A stretch of DNA of 64,000 nt, taken from the NCBI RefSeq assembly GCF_003387355.1, contig NZ_QUNH01000003.1, forward strand, positions 292,337-356,336, in the 5' to 3' direction. Positions within the stretch are counted from its first letter, which is position 1; each line of letters opens with the position of its first letter. The position numbers were made by a program, and so were the translations under genes. The notes under the pieces are model-generated. The model ran no database searches and had not been told where the DNA came from. It was given only the letters and a program-made list of their open reading frames with translations. This document shows, piece by piece, positions 27,084 to 35,817 of the stretch. The stretch is from Winogradskyella sediminis (GTDB lineage Bacteria > Bacteroidota > Bacteroidia > Flavobacteriales > Flavobacteriaceae).

Positions 27084-27758
27084 TTATTTCCAAGTAACTA
27101 TATCTTCAAAAGCTCTTCTCGACTTTGGAAATTCTGGATCTGCTTTTCTATAACCAAATGCAGCCATAAATGAAATTCCATATTTGTCAGTATCCACTTC
27201 GAACTTATCTCTTAACAACGCTTCAGTTTCTTCAATATGAAAGCCTTCAATAGGACAAGAATCGATTCCGGTTAAAGCAGCAGCTGTCATCATATTACCT
27301 AAGGCAATATACGTTTGCTTTGAGGACCAATCGAATAATTTCTTATCAGAATCTAAGTTAAAATCACGTTCTTGAAACTCTCTGTAAAATTTAGAATACA
27401 TTTCTACAACATCTTCTGGCATTTGCTTAACGTCTTTCATCATATGTTCTATGTATTCTGCATTGTGTTTTACCATTGGCGCTTTCATTGCTAAACCTAA
27501 AATAAAGTGACTTGCAGTGTCTAGTTTTACTGGTGCTCCCCAAGCTACAGGTTTTAAAAGTTCGCGTAAATCTTTGTCTTGTACCACTATAAAATGCCAA
27601 GGTTCAAAACCAAAAGAACTAGGTGATAAATTCGCTGTTTTTAAGATGAAATTGATTTGCTCATCAGTTAATGTTTTGGTAGCATCAAATTCTTTAGTAG
27701 CATGTCTGTAGTTAAATGCGTTTAAAATGTCTTCTTGTGCAATGTTTGGTGTATTCAT
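27084..27758 (-). CDS. NAD(P)H-dependent nitroreductase (FMN)
   Basis: A 224-residue protein from ATG 27758; the longer frame to 27836 crosses the promoter. The nitroreductase signatures are present: FNYRHATKEFD, LSPSSFGFEPWHFIV, and FMAAFGYRKAD near the C-terminus. These FMN flavoproteins reduce nitroaromatics and quinones with two electrons. It diverges from the HxlR regulator, with a palindrome right at its transcription start, so it is likely the regulator's main target. Confidence 0.93.
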   Translation of the reverse strand: MNTPNIAQEDILNAFNYRHATKEFDATKTLTDEQINFILKTANLSPSSFGFEPWHFIVVQDKDLRELLKPVAWGAPVKLDTASHFILGLAMKAPMVKHNAEYIEHMMKDVKQMPEDVVEMYSKFYREFQERDFNLDSDKKLFDWSSKQTYIALGNMMTAAALTGIDSCPIEGFHIEETEALLRDKFEVDTDKYGISFMAAFGYRKADPEFPKSRRAFEDIVTWK

Positions 27759-27786
27759 TATTCGTATTTTATTTAAAATATATTGT

Positions 27787-27803
27787 ACTATAATTTTTAT
27801 AGT
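27787..27803. promoter_or_regulatory. Putative HxlR operator at the nitroreductase promoter
   Basis: ACTATA-N5-TATAGT, a 17-bp palindrome directly downstream of the nitroreductase -7 element, where a bound repressor would block transcription. An identical-arm copy lies in the regulator's own promoter. Confidence 0.7.
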
Positions 27804-27805
27804 GA

Positions 27806-27836
27806 CAAAAGTATGTATAGTGTTCAATACTGACAA
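27806..27836 (-). promoter_or_regulatory. Promoter of the nitroreductase gene
   Basis: On the minus strand TTG (27834-27836), 20 nt, then TACTTTTG (27806-27813), a TAnnTTTG match. The start codon follows 47 nt later. Confidence 0.6.
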
Positions 27837-27852
27837 TAACGGTCAAAAAGGA

Positions 27853-27874
27853 TAGTATAAAAATTTTAATACTA
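27853..27874. promoter_or_regulatory. Near-palindrome between divergent genes
   Basis: TAGTAT-N10-ATACTA, almost fully symmetric over 22 bp, lies between the two divergent promoters. It shares the TAGTAT core with the 17-bp operators and may be a third regulator site. Confidence 0.4.
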
Positions 27875-27925
27875 ATTAGTTAGTAATGCTAATGAATATA
27901 GGACTTTAGCAGAAATGTTAAAATT

Positions 27926-27942
27926 ACTATAAAAAGTATAGT
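27926..27942. promoter_or_regulatory. Putative HxlR operator in its own promoter
   Basis: ACTATA-N5-TATAGT, with the same arms and spacing as the site at 27787. It abuts the TTG -33 element of the regulator gene, consistent with autorepression. Confidence 0.7.
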
Positions 27943-27972
27943 TGTGTAATTTAGTATAGTGCCCTATCTTTG
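27942..27972 (+). promoter_or_regulatory. Promoter of the HxlR regulator gene
   Basis: TTG (27942-27944), 20 nt, then TATCTTTG (27965-27972), a full match to TAnnTTTG. The chosen ATG is 30 nt downstream, which rules out the upstream TTG start at 27970. Confidence 0.7.
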
Positions 27973-28002
27973 CAATCTGAATTAAAACTAATAATCGTAT
28001 TT

Positions 28003-28347
28003 ATGTATAAATTTAAAGGAAAAGAATACCCATGTTGCGCTAGTTTAACCATGGGTGTGATTGGTGGAAAATGGAAGACTGTAATATTGTTTCATTTGCG
28101 TGATAAAACACTTCGGTATAACGAGCTTAGAAAGGAAATGCCAACAGTTACAGAACGCACGCTTAGCTTACAATTAAAGACGTTGGAAGAAGATGGTATT
28201 ATAAAAAGAAAGGTGTATACATCTAAACCACCGTTAAAAGTGGAATATTCATTAACTGATTTTGGAAAGACGTTAATTCCGGTCATTCAATCGATTGCAG
28301 ATTGGGGCGTTTCTGTTGTTGAAGAACATGGTGATCTTGTAACATAA
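28003..28347 (+). CDS. HxlR-family winged-helix regulator
   Basis: A 114-residue HxlR protein (start ATG 28003). The core 'GGKWKTVILFHL ... LRYNELRKEMPTVTERTLSLQLKTLEEDGIIKRKVY' is a winged helix-turn-helix. The pair C11-C12 precedes the first helix, the position of the redox-sensing Cys in YodB/HypR-type members that respond to quinones, diamide or hypochlorite. It likely represses the divergent nitroreductase operon and itself. Electrophile sensing is inferred from the cysteine position and the target. Confidence 0.92.
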   Translation: MYKFKGKEYPCCASLTMGVIGGKWKTVILFHLRDKTLRYNELRKEMPTVTERTLSLQLKTLEEDGIIKRKVYTSKPPLKVEYSLTDFGKTLIPVIQSIADWGVSVVEEHGDLVT

Positions 28348-28398
28348 GAGTTGGTTTTGAATGACTTTGTTTATTATGTAAACCATTAAGTCTTTTAG

Positions 28399-28424
28399 TT
28401 TATCATTATTAACTTAGTGATAAA
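28399..28424. terminator. Possible weak terminator between convergent genes
   Basis: TTTATCATT pairs with AGTGATAAA (one G-U) over a short loop between the HxlR gene and the DJ-1 gene. There is no clear T run, so it is only a candidate. Confidence 0.35.
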
Positions 28425-28427
28425 CAC

Positions 28428-29528
28428 TTAAGTTGTATGATGTTCTTGGGTTTCTTTTGTATAAGCTGCCAAACGTAACATATCATAAAATTTACTCAAT
28501 TTACCAGTCAGTACAGCGATAGCACCATGATCTATAAATAAGCTTCTAGATACGTTTTGTTTCTTTTGAATACATTCTTTTATTAAGTCCTTAGCCTTGT
28601 CGATTCCTTGCGTTTCGTAAGTATACAGAATTTTAACCGTATTTTCATCTGCTGTGATAGCACGTTCTTTTGGAGTATAACCTAATTGTTGTATCATGTT
28701 TTCAGCTAACGCCCAAACCGACCACGGATTTTGACCTGTGACTAAATTTTTATCAACACTGATTTTTTCTAAGTACATGTTTCCTTCATTAAAAACAGCA
28801 CCTTGTGCGATGAGTTTATCTTGAAGTAAAAAGGGAAATATAGAATCGGCATCTGGAATAAGTAACAATTCTTCGGCATTGGTAAATCCGCTGACCGCTC
28901 TGTGTTTTATAAAGGGGTCACCGTTATCTAAGGTCACTTTGGTTAAGGCTGCAGGTCCATGGCAGACGGCACCTATGATTTTATTCGCCTTTTGAAAATC
29001 TTGAACCATGCGCTGTATATGTTTGTTGTCTGGGAAATCGAACATGGCTCCTTTGCCTCCAACAAAATAGATGGCTTTATAAGCATTGGGCTCTACGTCT
29101 TCTAAGGCTATGGTCTGTTTTATTTTTTGTTGTGTGATGCTGTCGTTTAAGAAAGCATAATCGAAACGCCCCATGTCATCATCATCTAAAACCACTGGAG
29201 CTTCTCCACCTAAAGGACTTGCCACATCGACATCAAATCCATTAGCTTTAAAGACGTAATAAGCGCGTGCTAATTCGGTAAGCTCAAAGCCTGTAGCTTT
29301 ACCACTTAAACCCATGGTGTCGGTACTGGTAACCACAGCTAATATTTTACCACGATACGATGGTATGGCCTCATTGATATAGGTAATATCACTGGCTTGA
29401 CTATTTTTAATGTTGGGATTTTCTTCTGGTAAAAGGCTTGCGATATATAAACCTAATGCGACTATAAATAAGATGATGATACCTAGACTAGTTAAAAGCC
29501 ATTTTAATATTTTGTACTTTTTGAACAT
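28428..29528 (-). CDS. Membrane-anchored DJ-1/PfpI-family protein
   Basis: A 366-residue protein. One N-terminal membrane segment (about 10-32) is followed by a DJ-1/PfpI domain with E82 (GFELTE), GGKG (157-160) and the nucleophile elbow C189-H190 (GAVCHGPAAL). About 100 extra residues follow. The Hsp31-like layout suggests glyoxalase III or deglycase-type activity on reactive carbonyls, or a chaperone role. It is the last gene of the operon with the NmrA-like and serine-hydrolase genes. A second DJ-1 protein is at 45.5 kb. Confidence 0.9.
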   Translation of the reverse strand: MFKKYKILKWLLTSLGIIILFIVALGLYIASLLPEENPNIKNSQASDITYINEAIPSYRGKILAVVTSTDTMGLSGKATGFELTELARAYYVFKANGFDVDVASPLGGEAPVVLDDDDMGRFDYAFLNDSITQQKIKQTIALEDVEPNAYKAIYFVGGKGAMFDFPDNKHIQRMVQDFQKANKIIGAVCHGPAALTKVTLDNGDPFIKHRAVSGFTNAEELLLIPDADSIFPFLLQDKLIAQGAVFNEGNMYLEKISVDKNLVTGQNPWSVWALAENMIQQLGYTPKERAITADENTVKILYTYETQGIDKAKDLIKECIQKKQNVSRSLFIDHGAIAVLTGKLSKFYDMLRLAAYTKETQEHHTT

Positions 29529-29585
29529 GAGATGTGTTTTAAATTGTTGTTATATATTACAGACGATGCTTCGCCAAATTTGTAA

Positions 29586-30449
29586 CTAGGTGGCTAGTGT
29601 TTTAAAGAACTGTGATAAGCGTTTGGTGCCAAATCTTGGCGCAATATGATCGTCTGCCATTAAGGTTAAAAAGAACTCAATGGGTCCATAAGTTTTAGAG
29701 GATGTAAATGTGCGAAGGGCCCAAATAATAAAGCGTCTGGTCCAATCTGGTAAGTGAATAATTTTTATAGGTTTGTCTAGAGCCTCTAATGCCATCTCCC
29801 CTATTTCGTTTAGTGTTAAGACGTCTGGTCCACCTACTATAATTTCAGTACTTGGAGAGGCGATAGCTTGTAAGCAGACGATCGCTAAATCTTCGCCATG
29901 GATAGGATTAAATTTTTGTTCACCATGACCAAAAAGGTATATTTTTCCTTTTCTGGCCATGTCTAAAAAATCTTTCATATCTGAAAAAAAACCATTAGGA
30001 CGAATAATAGTATAGTCCAATCCTGATGCCTTTAAAGCGTCTACAAACTTTTCTTTAGCTTCAAAAATTTTGAGATGTCGGTATTTATTTCCGTTAATAG
30101 CAGACACGTAGATCAACTTTTTAACTCCTGCTTTTTTGGCTTCGTTTAGTAAGTTAATATTAGCCTGATAATCGACATCCATATAAGTTAAACCTTCTTT
30201 TTGTCGGGTTATACCAACGGTAGAGATGACGGTAGTGACTCCTTCGCAAATGCCTTTTAATGTTTCGGGTTGTGTGACTTCGGCTTTAACGATTTTCACC
30301 GTTTTCCGTTCTAAAGTTTGTAGTTTTTGAACTGATCTCGCAATAAGTTTAGCATTATATTGATGTTCTACTAAAGCTTTAGCGATATAACCACCTAAAT
30401 AGCCTGTAGCACCCGCTAATAAAATGGTTTGTGTGTTTGTTATTTTCAT
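29586..30449 (-). CDS. NmrA-like NAD(P)-binding atypical SDR
   Basis: A 287-residue protein with GATGYLGGYIA (13-23) as the Rossmann loop, a basic residue after the second strand (IARSVQK) suggesting NADPH, and the 'DYTIIRPNGFFSDM' motif of the atypical SDR/NmrA group. No YxxxK catalytic pair is obvious. Such proteins are NAD(P)-dependent epimerase-like enzymes or redox sensors. It lies in the DJ-1/serine-hydrolase gene group on the minus strand. Confidence 0.9.
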   Translation of the reverse strand: MKITNTQTILLAGATGYLGGYIAKALVEHQYNAKLIARSVQKLQTLERKTVKIVKAEVTQPETLKGICEGVTTVISTVGITRQKEGLTYMDVDYQANINLLNEAKKAGVKKLIYVSAINGNKYRHLKIFEAKEKFVDALKASGLDYTIIRPNGFFSDMKDFLDMARKGKIYLFGHGEQKFNPIHGEDLAIVCLQAIASPSTEIIVGGPDVLTLNEIGEMALEALDKPIKIIHLPDWTRRFIIWALRTFTSSKTYGPIEFFLTLMADDHIAPRFGTKRLSQFFKTLAT

Positions 30450-30497
30450 TTGTCATTTATTTAGAATTATGGCCAACTCAGGCTTCTTATAATCGCG

Positions 30498-31625
30498 TCA
30501 GTCATGGCGTTCTATTATTTGCAGTACATCATGAATTAACATGAAAGCGCTTTTTGAAGCTTCCAATTGATTTAAAGTCCCAGAAATGTAGGTGTCTAAT
30601 TGCGGACAATACCATACAAAAGCCGCAGTACTACCGGAATGTCCAATAAGTTCTATATCTGTATCAGAACCTGTGACTGCATTCATAAATACTTTTCTTA
30701 TTCCAAATCCGTAGTCCATACCTTCGGTTTCATTAACCCAATTTTGCATGGCTAAACGTGTGGTTTTAGTTACAATGGCATCGTTATGATATGCTTCCAG
30801 AAAAGTAATTAAGTCTTTGGTTGAGGCTACTAAACCACCTCCTCCCCAATCAGCACTTAAACTTGTAAGGGATGACAACTCCAAATTACCAGCATAAAAC
30901 TTAGTCATAGGCAAGGTCTCTTTAATTGGTGCTGATTTTAAATTGATGTAAGCGCTCTGCATCTGTAAAGGCTGAAATATCTGTTGCTTTAAGAACTGAT
31001 GAAACGGTAAGCCACTTACGTTTTCTATAATCAATGCTAAGAGCACATATTCCGTATCGGTATAATGATAGCTAGTACCTGGGCTAAAAAGCGGTGTCAT
31101 TTTTTGCTTGGTAAACGTAATCAATGCTTCTGCTGACCATGATTTTTGAGGATTCGTTAATATCTGATTGATGACATTAGGGCTGCCATCATTGGTAGGG
31201 TCTGTAAAATAGTCTGGCAATCCAGACGTATGCTGTAATAAGTGCGCAATAGTCAAGTCTTTTGAATGGTCTTTTCCATCAAAAAGGTGAAGATCGCGTA
31301 GTAACGCTTCTGGTAAATACTGAGCAACTTTATCATTAAAATTGAGTTTATGCTCATCTTTTAAAATTCCAATGGCTGCGGCTGTTAGCATTTTGGTGAC
31401 ACTAGCCGTGTAAAATGGACTGTTGTTATTGATGGTATCAACTTTGCTTTTGGCGATTTGCAAATTAATTCCACGCGATTTAGAATACACGTGTAGTATG
31501 CCACTATTAATGTTTTCTTTTTCTAATTCGGTTTTAAATAGGTCTATTATAGCCTTATTTAGAGTTTGTTGACTATTACAAGACCATCCGAGTATAAACA
31601 TTATTCCTAAAAGTATGGTTTTCAT
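30498..31625 (-). CDS. Lipoprotein serine hydrolase, class C beta-lactamase family
   Basis: A 375-residue protein from ATG 31625, chosen because it gives a canonical lipoprotein signal (MKTILLGIMFILGWSC, lipidated C16). The active site SxxK is S75-V-T-K78. The second motif reads Y-T-D rather than YxN, and the third is HSG. The fold is that of penicillin-binding/beta-lactamase esterases acting on peptides or esters in the periplasm; resistance cannot be assumed. A second family member lies two genes upstream with only a small beta-barrel gene between. Confidence 0.92.
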   Translation of the reverse strand: MKTILLGIMFILGWSCNSQQTLNKAIIDLFKTELEKENINSGILHVYSKSRGINLQIAKSKVDTINNNSPFYTASVTKMLTAAAIGILKDEHKLNFNDKVAQYLPEALLRDLHLFDGKDHSKDLTIAHLLQHTSGLPDYFTDPTNDGSPNVINQILTNPQKSWSAEALITFTKQKMTPLFSPGTSYHYTDTEYVLLALIIENVSGLPFHQFLKQQIFQPLQMQSAYINLKSAPIKETLPMTKFYAGNLELSSLTSLSADWGGGGLVASTKDLITFLEAYHNDAIVTKTTRLAMQNWVNETEGMDYGFGIRKVFMNAVTGSDTDIELIGHSGSTAAFVWYCPQLDTYISGTLNQLEASKSAFMLIHDVLQIIERHD

Positions 31626-31661
31626 AATGATGGTATTTGTAGCGTTTGTCAGTGTATGCAC

Positions 31662-32312
31662 TTAAAATTTAATACCAATATAAAGATTAGGCTCAAACAG
31701 AAAGTGTGATTTCCATTTGTTGTCTAGTTGCTTAAATTCATCAGGAGTATTGGTGTCAATCATCCAGTTTTGACAATGAAACTGAGGTTCGATAAAGAAT
31801 TGTTTCTTTTTACCAAAAGCGAAATGATAACCGATGTGGTATGAGGTATATAGTTTAAAGCCATTAGCTATTTCTTTATTATCAAGATCTACATAGGTTT
31901 TGTACTGAGGCAACACTTCTATAGATGCAAATAGCCCTTTCCATAACATGCGCTGATACGACACCCCAATTCCGGTTTCTTTGAGGTAGCCAGGATAGAA
32001 CTCACTTTCAGAATCTATTTTGTCTAAAAGTCCGTCCCACCACTGAATGCCCATAGGTTGAAATAATCGCCAGGTGGCAAATTTTATACCTATAATATTT
32101 TTAGCGTCTAATTCACGCTTCACATGCAATTCGATGTGTTTAGTATTTGTTCTTTTGCCACCATCACCAATATTACCTAGAATTATAGCAGGAAAACTAA
32201 CTCTGTATTTGTGATTTGGTATGTGATCTTTGAGTTGTTTTTGCTGACTTTGCGCAAACGCAGCATTTGTTATTAGTGTGAATAGAATGAGTATAGTTGA
32301 TAACTGTTTCAT
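31662..32312 (-). CDS. Secreted/outer-membrane beta-rich hypothetical protein
   Basis: A 216-residue protein from ATG 32312, giving a clean signal peptide (MKQLSTILILFTLITNAAFAQ with cleavage after the last A). The mature part has alternating aromatic/hydrophobic strands (YKTYVDLDNKE, FKLYTSYHIGYHFAFG, KQFFIEPQFHCQNW) and ends in an aromatic residue (IKF), as outer-membrane barrels do. Function unknown; it is sandwiched between two serine hydrolases in one operon. Confidence 0.8.
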   Translation of the reverse strand: MKQLSTILILFTLITNAAFAQSQQKQLKDHIPNHKYRVSFPAIILGNIGDGGKRTNTKHIELHVKRELDAKNIIGIKFATWRLFQPMGIQWWDGLLDKIDSESEFYPGYLKETGIGVSYQRMLWKGLFASIEVLPQYKTYVDLDNKEIANGFKLYTSYHIGYHFAFGKKKQFFIEPQFHCQNWMIDTNTPDEFKQLDNKWKSHFLFEPNLYIGIKF

Positions 32313-32343
32313 GTGTACAAGTTTTAATGGTTGGGTTATATTT

Positions 32344-33471
32344 TTAATTGAATTCATTGGTTAATAGTTGTTGAATAATGGTATTGCGTTGTGCACCAGT
32401 ATCATCTTGCTGATTACTTAATAATACGATTGTAGCATCGTATTCCGGTATAAAGCCAATCATACTCCAATAGCCATTGATATCTCCACCATGCCAGTAC
32501 ATTGTGGTGTTACCTTCTTGTGTAGTGAACCAACCAAGACCAAAATCGACGTAGCCACTTGGGACGTCTTCAGCAAATATTTCAGCTTTTTCAGACGCTG
32601 AAAACCAATTGTTTTTAACAGCATTGGTCCAAGTTTCCATATTATTTGGTGTGCTACTAAAGTCGCCCACTCCAAATGCAATAGTCATAGGATAGGTACT
32701 ATTACTGCTACCATTGTTATAGCCTTCAGCATGTGTGTTGGTATCGATAACATTGGTGCCTTTGTAGGTGTTTGTCATGTTTAAAGGCGTTAAAAGGTGT
32801 TGTTGTATATAGTCGTGGTAAGACACCTGAGCTAATTCTTCAATCAATAAAGCAGCGATTAGAAAGTTTGAATTGCTATACTGTTTCCCAGAACCAGGTG
32901 TGAAATTGAGACCGTTTTCTGAAATCATTTCCATAATTACCTCATAGATATCTGCTTCATCTAGAGTTTCGCCTTGTTCGTAAGCATCTTCAACTACAAA
33001 TTGATAATCAGGAATACCAGATTGATGCGACAATAATTGATTAATTGTAATTAGATCTCCATTAGGAAATGTATCATCAAATTCATTTAAGGTTTGATTA
33101 AAGCTTGTAATTAACCCATCGCGTTTTAACTGTACCATTGCTGCAGCCGTTAAGGTTTTGGTCACAGATCCTATTCTGTAGGCTAAATTATCATCTTGAG
33201 CCAATGCTGTACTTTCATTGGCTAATCCGAAGCCCTGACGCACGAGATCATTTCCGTTTTCAGTAATAATAGCATACCCTTTAAAGTCGATATCGGTTAA
33301 TAGTTGTTCAGCAGTTGTATAGTTAGTGCTTGGTGCATTGGTATCATCGTCACTAGAACAGGACGATATTAAGGTGGTGATACCTAGTAAAAAAATGAAT
33401 ACAACACCGTTACCGATAGTTTTGAGTTTGCTAGAGTTGTCTTCTTTGGATGTGGGATGAAATGCTTTCAT
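32344..33471 (-). CDS. Lipoprotein serine hydrolase, class C beta-lactamase family
   Basis: A 375-residue protein with a lipoprotein signal (lipobox LISSC, Cys38). Catalytic motifs are S102-V-T-K105, YSN (in QYSNSNF) and HGG (in YWHGGDING), all intact, unlike the second hydrolase of the operon where YxN is changed. It should act in the periplasm, probably as an esterase or peptidase. It is the first gene of the operon that ends in the DJ-1 protein and has a near-consensus promoter. Confidence 0.92.
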   Translation of the reverse strand: MKAFHPTSKEDNSSKLKTIGNGVVFIFLLGITTLISSCSSDDDTNAPSTNYTTAEQLLTDIDFKGYAIITENGNDLVRQGFGLANESTALAQDDNLAYRIGSVTKTLTAAAMVQLKRDGLITSFNQTLNEFDDTFPNGDLITINQLLSHQSGIPDYQFVVEDAYEQGETLDEADIYEVIMEMISENGLNFTPGSGKQYSNSNFLIAALLIEELAQVSYHDYIQQHLLTPLNMTNTYKGTNVIDTNTHAEGYNNGSSNSTYPMTIAFGVGDFSSTPNNMETWTNAVKNNWFSASEKAEIFAEDVPSGYVDFGLGWFTTQEGNTTMYWHGGDINGYWSMIGFIPEYDATIVLLSNQQDDTGAQRNTIIQQLLTNEFN

Positions 33472-33512
33472 GACTGTTTATTTTTTGATTGATGTATAAT
33501 TATTGGATGGTG

Positions 33513-33539
33513 CAAAGTTGCTGTATAAAAGGATTTCAA
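33513..33539 (-). promoter_or_regulatory. Near-consensus promoter of the serine-hydrolase operon
   Basis: On the minus strand TTG (33537-33539), 16 nt, then CAACTTTG (33513-33520), one base off TAnnTTTG. The ATG is 42 nt downstream. Confidence 0.45.
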
Positions 33540-33540
33540 T

Positions 33541-33570
33541 CGTCCGAGATTATAAATTAGGACGTTCGGA
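33541..33570. promoter_or_regulatory. Inverted repeat upstream of the operon promoter, possible activator site
   Basis: CGTCC (33541-33545) and GGACG (33560-33564), with TCCGA (33543-33547) and TCGGA (33566-33570) offset on the outside, form a nested inverted repeat immediately upstream of the -33 element. The TolB-TPR-AraC regulator is encoded just beyond it. Confidence 0.45.
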
Positions 33571-33694
33571 ATTGTAGCCTATGCCTTTGCTTAAACCCAT
33601 AGAAATACCTGTGCACGCGTGTAAGAACAGGTGACATGCTGTTAATAAATTAGTCTATTTAAAAGCTGAGATGAAACGGTGTCTCTATGAAAAA

Positions 33695-35494
33695 TCAAGT
33701 ATTACGTCGTCTATTATTTTGTGCTTTTACCCATTGACTCGGTGTGGTGCCTTCTGTTTTTTTGAAGTAGGTATTAAAGACACTTTTGGAATTAAAGCCG
33801 CTATCGTAAGCCAATCCTAAAATGGTAACATGTTTAAATTCAGGGTTTAATGCGATGGCTTTAAAATGGTTTATGCGGTACTGATTGATAAAGTCGTTGA
33901 AGTTTTTATCGTATTCGGCATTTAAAAGCCAAGACAATTTATTAGGATGTAATTTAATGTTATTGGCCAGTTCTTTTAACGAAAGATTCGGATTTAAGTA
34001 CGGTTCGGAATCCTTTAAGAATTGCTCTAAAGCCCATTTATATTTGATGATTTCGGATGCATCTAAGGGTTTTGTAATGCTGTTTTGCGCCTTGGAAGAT
34101 ATTTCCTTTGGTAGGCGAATCCCAGAAGACAAGGTTTGTTTAGTAATTAACTGAAACCTAGGATGGTTTCTTAAAGGGTCTAAAAACGGATCTAATTGAA
34201 AGTTGACTAATTGTCCAACTTTTAGTTTCATCTTTTCTTCAAAAACAGCTAACGCTTCATCCGTTTTACAAGCATGAATGATGAAATAGAAAGACCATGG
34301 GTAAATACTTTTAAATGCCTCTTCAATAGTTATAGTATTAGCATCAAGTTGAATATCTACAGGCTTTATATTGATTAAGTTAAACAATGTTTCGCACAAC
34401 TTAGGATGAATAAGTTGTGGCATTGTGGCTATATAATTATTAAAATTAGAGGCGTCATTTAAAAACATGTAACAGGCTAATTTGGTTTCAATAGCTAAGG
34501 TAAAGTTAGGATCTATTCTTAGGCATTCATTCAAATTACTAATCGCTTTGTTATAATCTTTATTTAAAAAATAGATATTCCCTTTTGTAAAATAATGGTT
34601 AGGCGACAATGGACTAATTTCTATGGCTTTATTGATGTTAGATAGTGCTTTATCTAATTGGTTTGTTGCCATGTAGATTTCAGCAATACCTTCGTAAGCT
34701 ATAGCAAAACTAGGATTTTTGTGTAAAGATTTCTTTAGCGTTTCTAGGGCTTTGGTATAGTTCCAATTGTTCCAAAAACTTAAAGAGGATTCCGAAAAAT
34801 AGCCCAAATAAGACGTGTTATTAATCTTTAAACCTTCTTCTAAATATGTTCTAGCTTTTTGTCTTCCGTCTTCTTTTTCAATTACTCCCCAACTTGACAA
34901 AATTCCATAAGATCGACTCAATGCAAAATAGGCATCATAGAAATTTTGATCTATCGCTATACTTTGTTTGTAACACTTTATCGCTTCTAGATAATCATCT
35001 AAGGCCCAATTAAGTTGGTATGCTCTACCTTTTAAATATAATTTATAGGCATTAATATTTTTAGTTCCGACGATAGAAATGTGTTTTGAAATATCGAGAT
35101 GACCAAAATTTTCACGGATTTGTTCGGCGATGATTAGACTTATTTCATCTTGAAGCTCAAAAATATCCTCTAATTTTCTATCGAAATTTTGAGACCAAAC
35201 CTGAAATCCATCATTGGTACGTATCAATTGCACACTAATACGGATGCGTTTATTAAATATTCTGATACTGCCCTCTAAAACTGTAGCCACACCCAATTGA
35301 TTGCCAATATGCCTTACATCTGCATTTTTGTTTTTAAAGGCAAACGAAGAGGTTCTTGCTATAACTTTTAAACCCTTTACTTTAGTTAATGCATTGATGA
35401 TTTCTTCAGTAATACCATCGCAAAAATAGTTGTTATCAATATCGTTACTCATATTGACAAAGGGAAGTACTGCTATGGATTTTTGATTAATCAA
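33695..35494 (-). CDS. TolB-like/TPR/AraC one-component transcriptional regulator
   Basis: A 599-residue cytoplasmic protein with three parts. Residues 5-130 are a TolB/FlgO-like N-terminal domain ('IAVLPFVNMSND', 'YFCDGITEEIINAL', 'GVATVLEGSIR'), as in many adenylate-cyclase-type signal proteins. Residues ~165-330 are tandem TPRs. Residues ~500-595 are an AraC-type double helix-turn-helix (LAYDSGFNSKSVFNTYFKKTEG). The frame has no ATG before the conserved IAVLPF, so TTG at 35494 is the likely start. It sits upstream of the serine-hydrolase operon on the same strand and is the obvious candidate regulator of it. Confidence 0.9.
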   Translation of the reverse strand: MINQKSIAVLPFVNMSNDIDNNYFCDGITEEIINALTKVKGLKVIARTSSFAFKNKNADVRHIGNQLGVATVLEGSIRIFNKRIRISVQLIRTNDGFQVWSQNFDRKLEDIFELQDEISLIIAEQIRENFGHLDISKHISIVGTKNINAYKLYLKGRAYQLNWALDDYLEAIKCYKQSIAIDQNFYDAYFALSRSYGILSSWGVIEKEDGRQKARTYLEEGLKINNTSYLGYFSESSLSFWNNWNYTKALETLKKSLHKNPSFAIAYEGIAEIYMATNQLDKALSNINKAIEISPLSPNHYFTKGNIYFLNKDYNKAISNLNECLRIDPNFTLAIETKLACYMFLNDASNFNNYIATMPQLIHPKLCETLFNLINIKPVDIQLDANTITIEEAFKSIYPWSFYFIIHACKTDEALAVFEEKMKLKVGQLVNFQLDPFLDPLRNHPRFQLITKQTLSSGIRLPKEISSKAQNSITKPLDASEIIKYKWALEQFLKDSEPYLNPNLSLKELANNIKLHPNKLSWLLNAEYDKNFNDFINQYRINHFKAIALNPEFKHVTILGLAYDSGFNSKSVFNTYFKKTEGTTPSQWVKAQNNRRRNT

Positions 35495-35754
35495 GCTATT
35501 TTTTACTTAAAGCGCTGTAAAAGTAAGAAAACGAGATAAAATGAGCAGTGATGCTTTGGTGAGATTGTACATTGGCATCAACATTTGAATTTATGTATGC
35601 ATTTATCCCTTTTTTTTGTCTATCAGATTGTATTACTAACGGTAATTTGCAACCTGTTTAAAAGCTAATATTCTCTGTATAAAAGCCTAAGCTCTTTAAC
35701 GTGTTTCACTAAAGAATTATATAAAAGTTAACGTAGTGAAACCTAATAAAGACG

Positions 35755-35762
35755 TACCTTTG
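35755..35762 (+). promoter_or_regulatory. -7 element of the outer-membrane barrel gene
   Basis: TACCTTTG matches TAnnTTTG. No TTTG is found at the right distance upstream. A transcript from here would leave only a few bases before the ATG at 35776, which favours the downstream start at 35818. Confidence 0.55.
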
Positions 35763-35817
35763 CAGCCACATTTATATGAAGTCCAAATCTTCAATTGATA
35801 TTAAAAAATCTTCAAAT

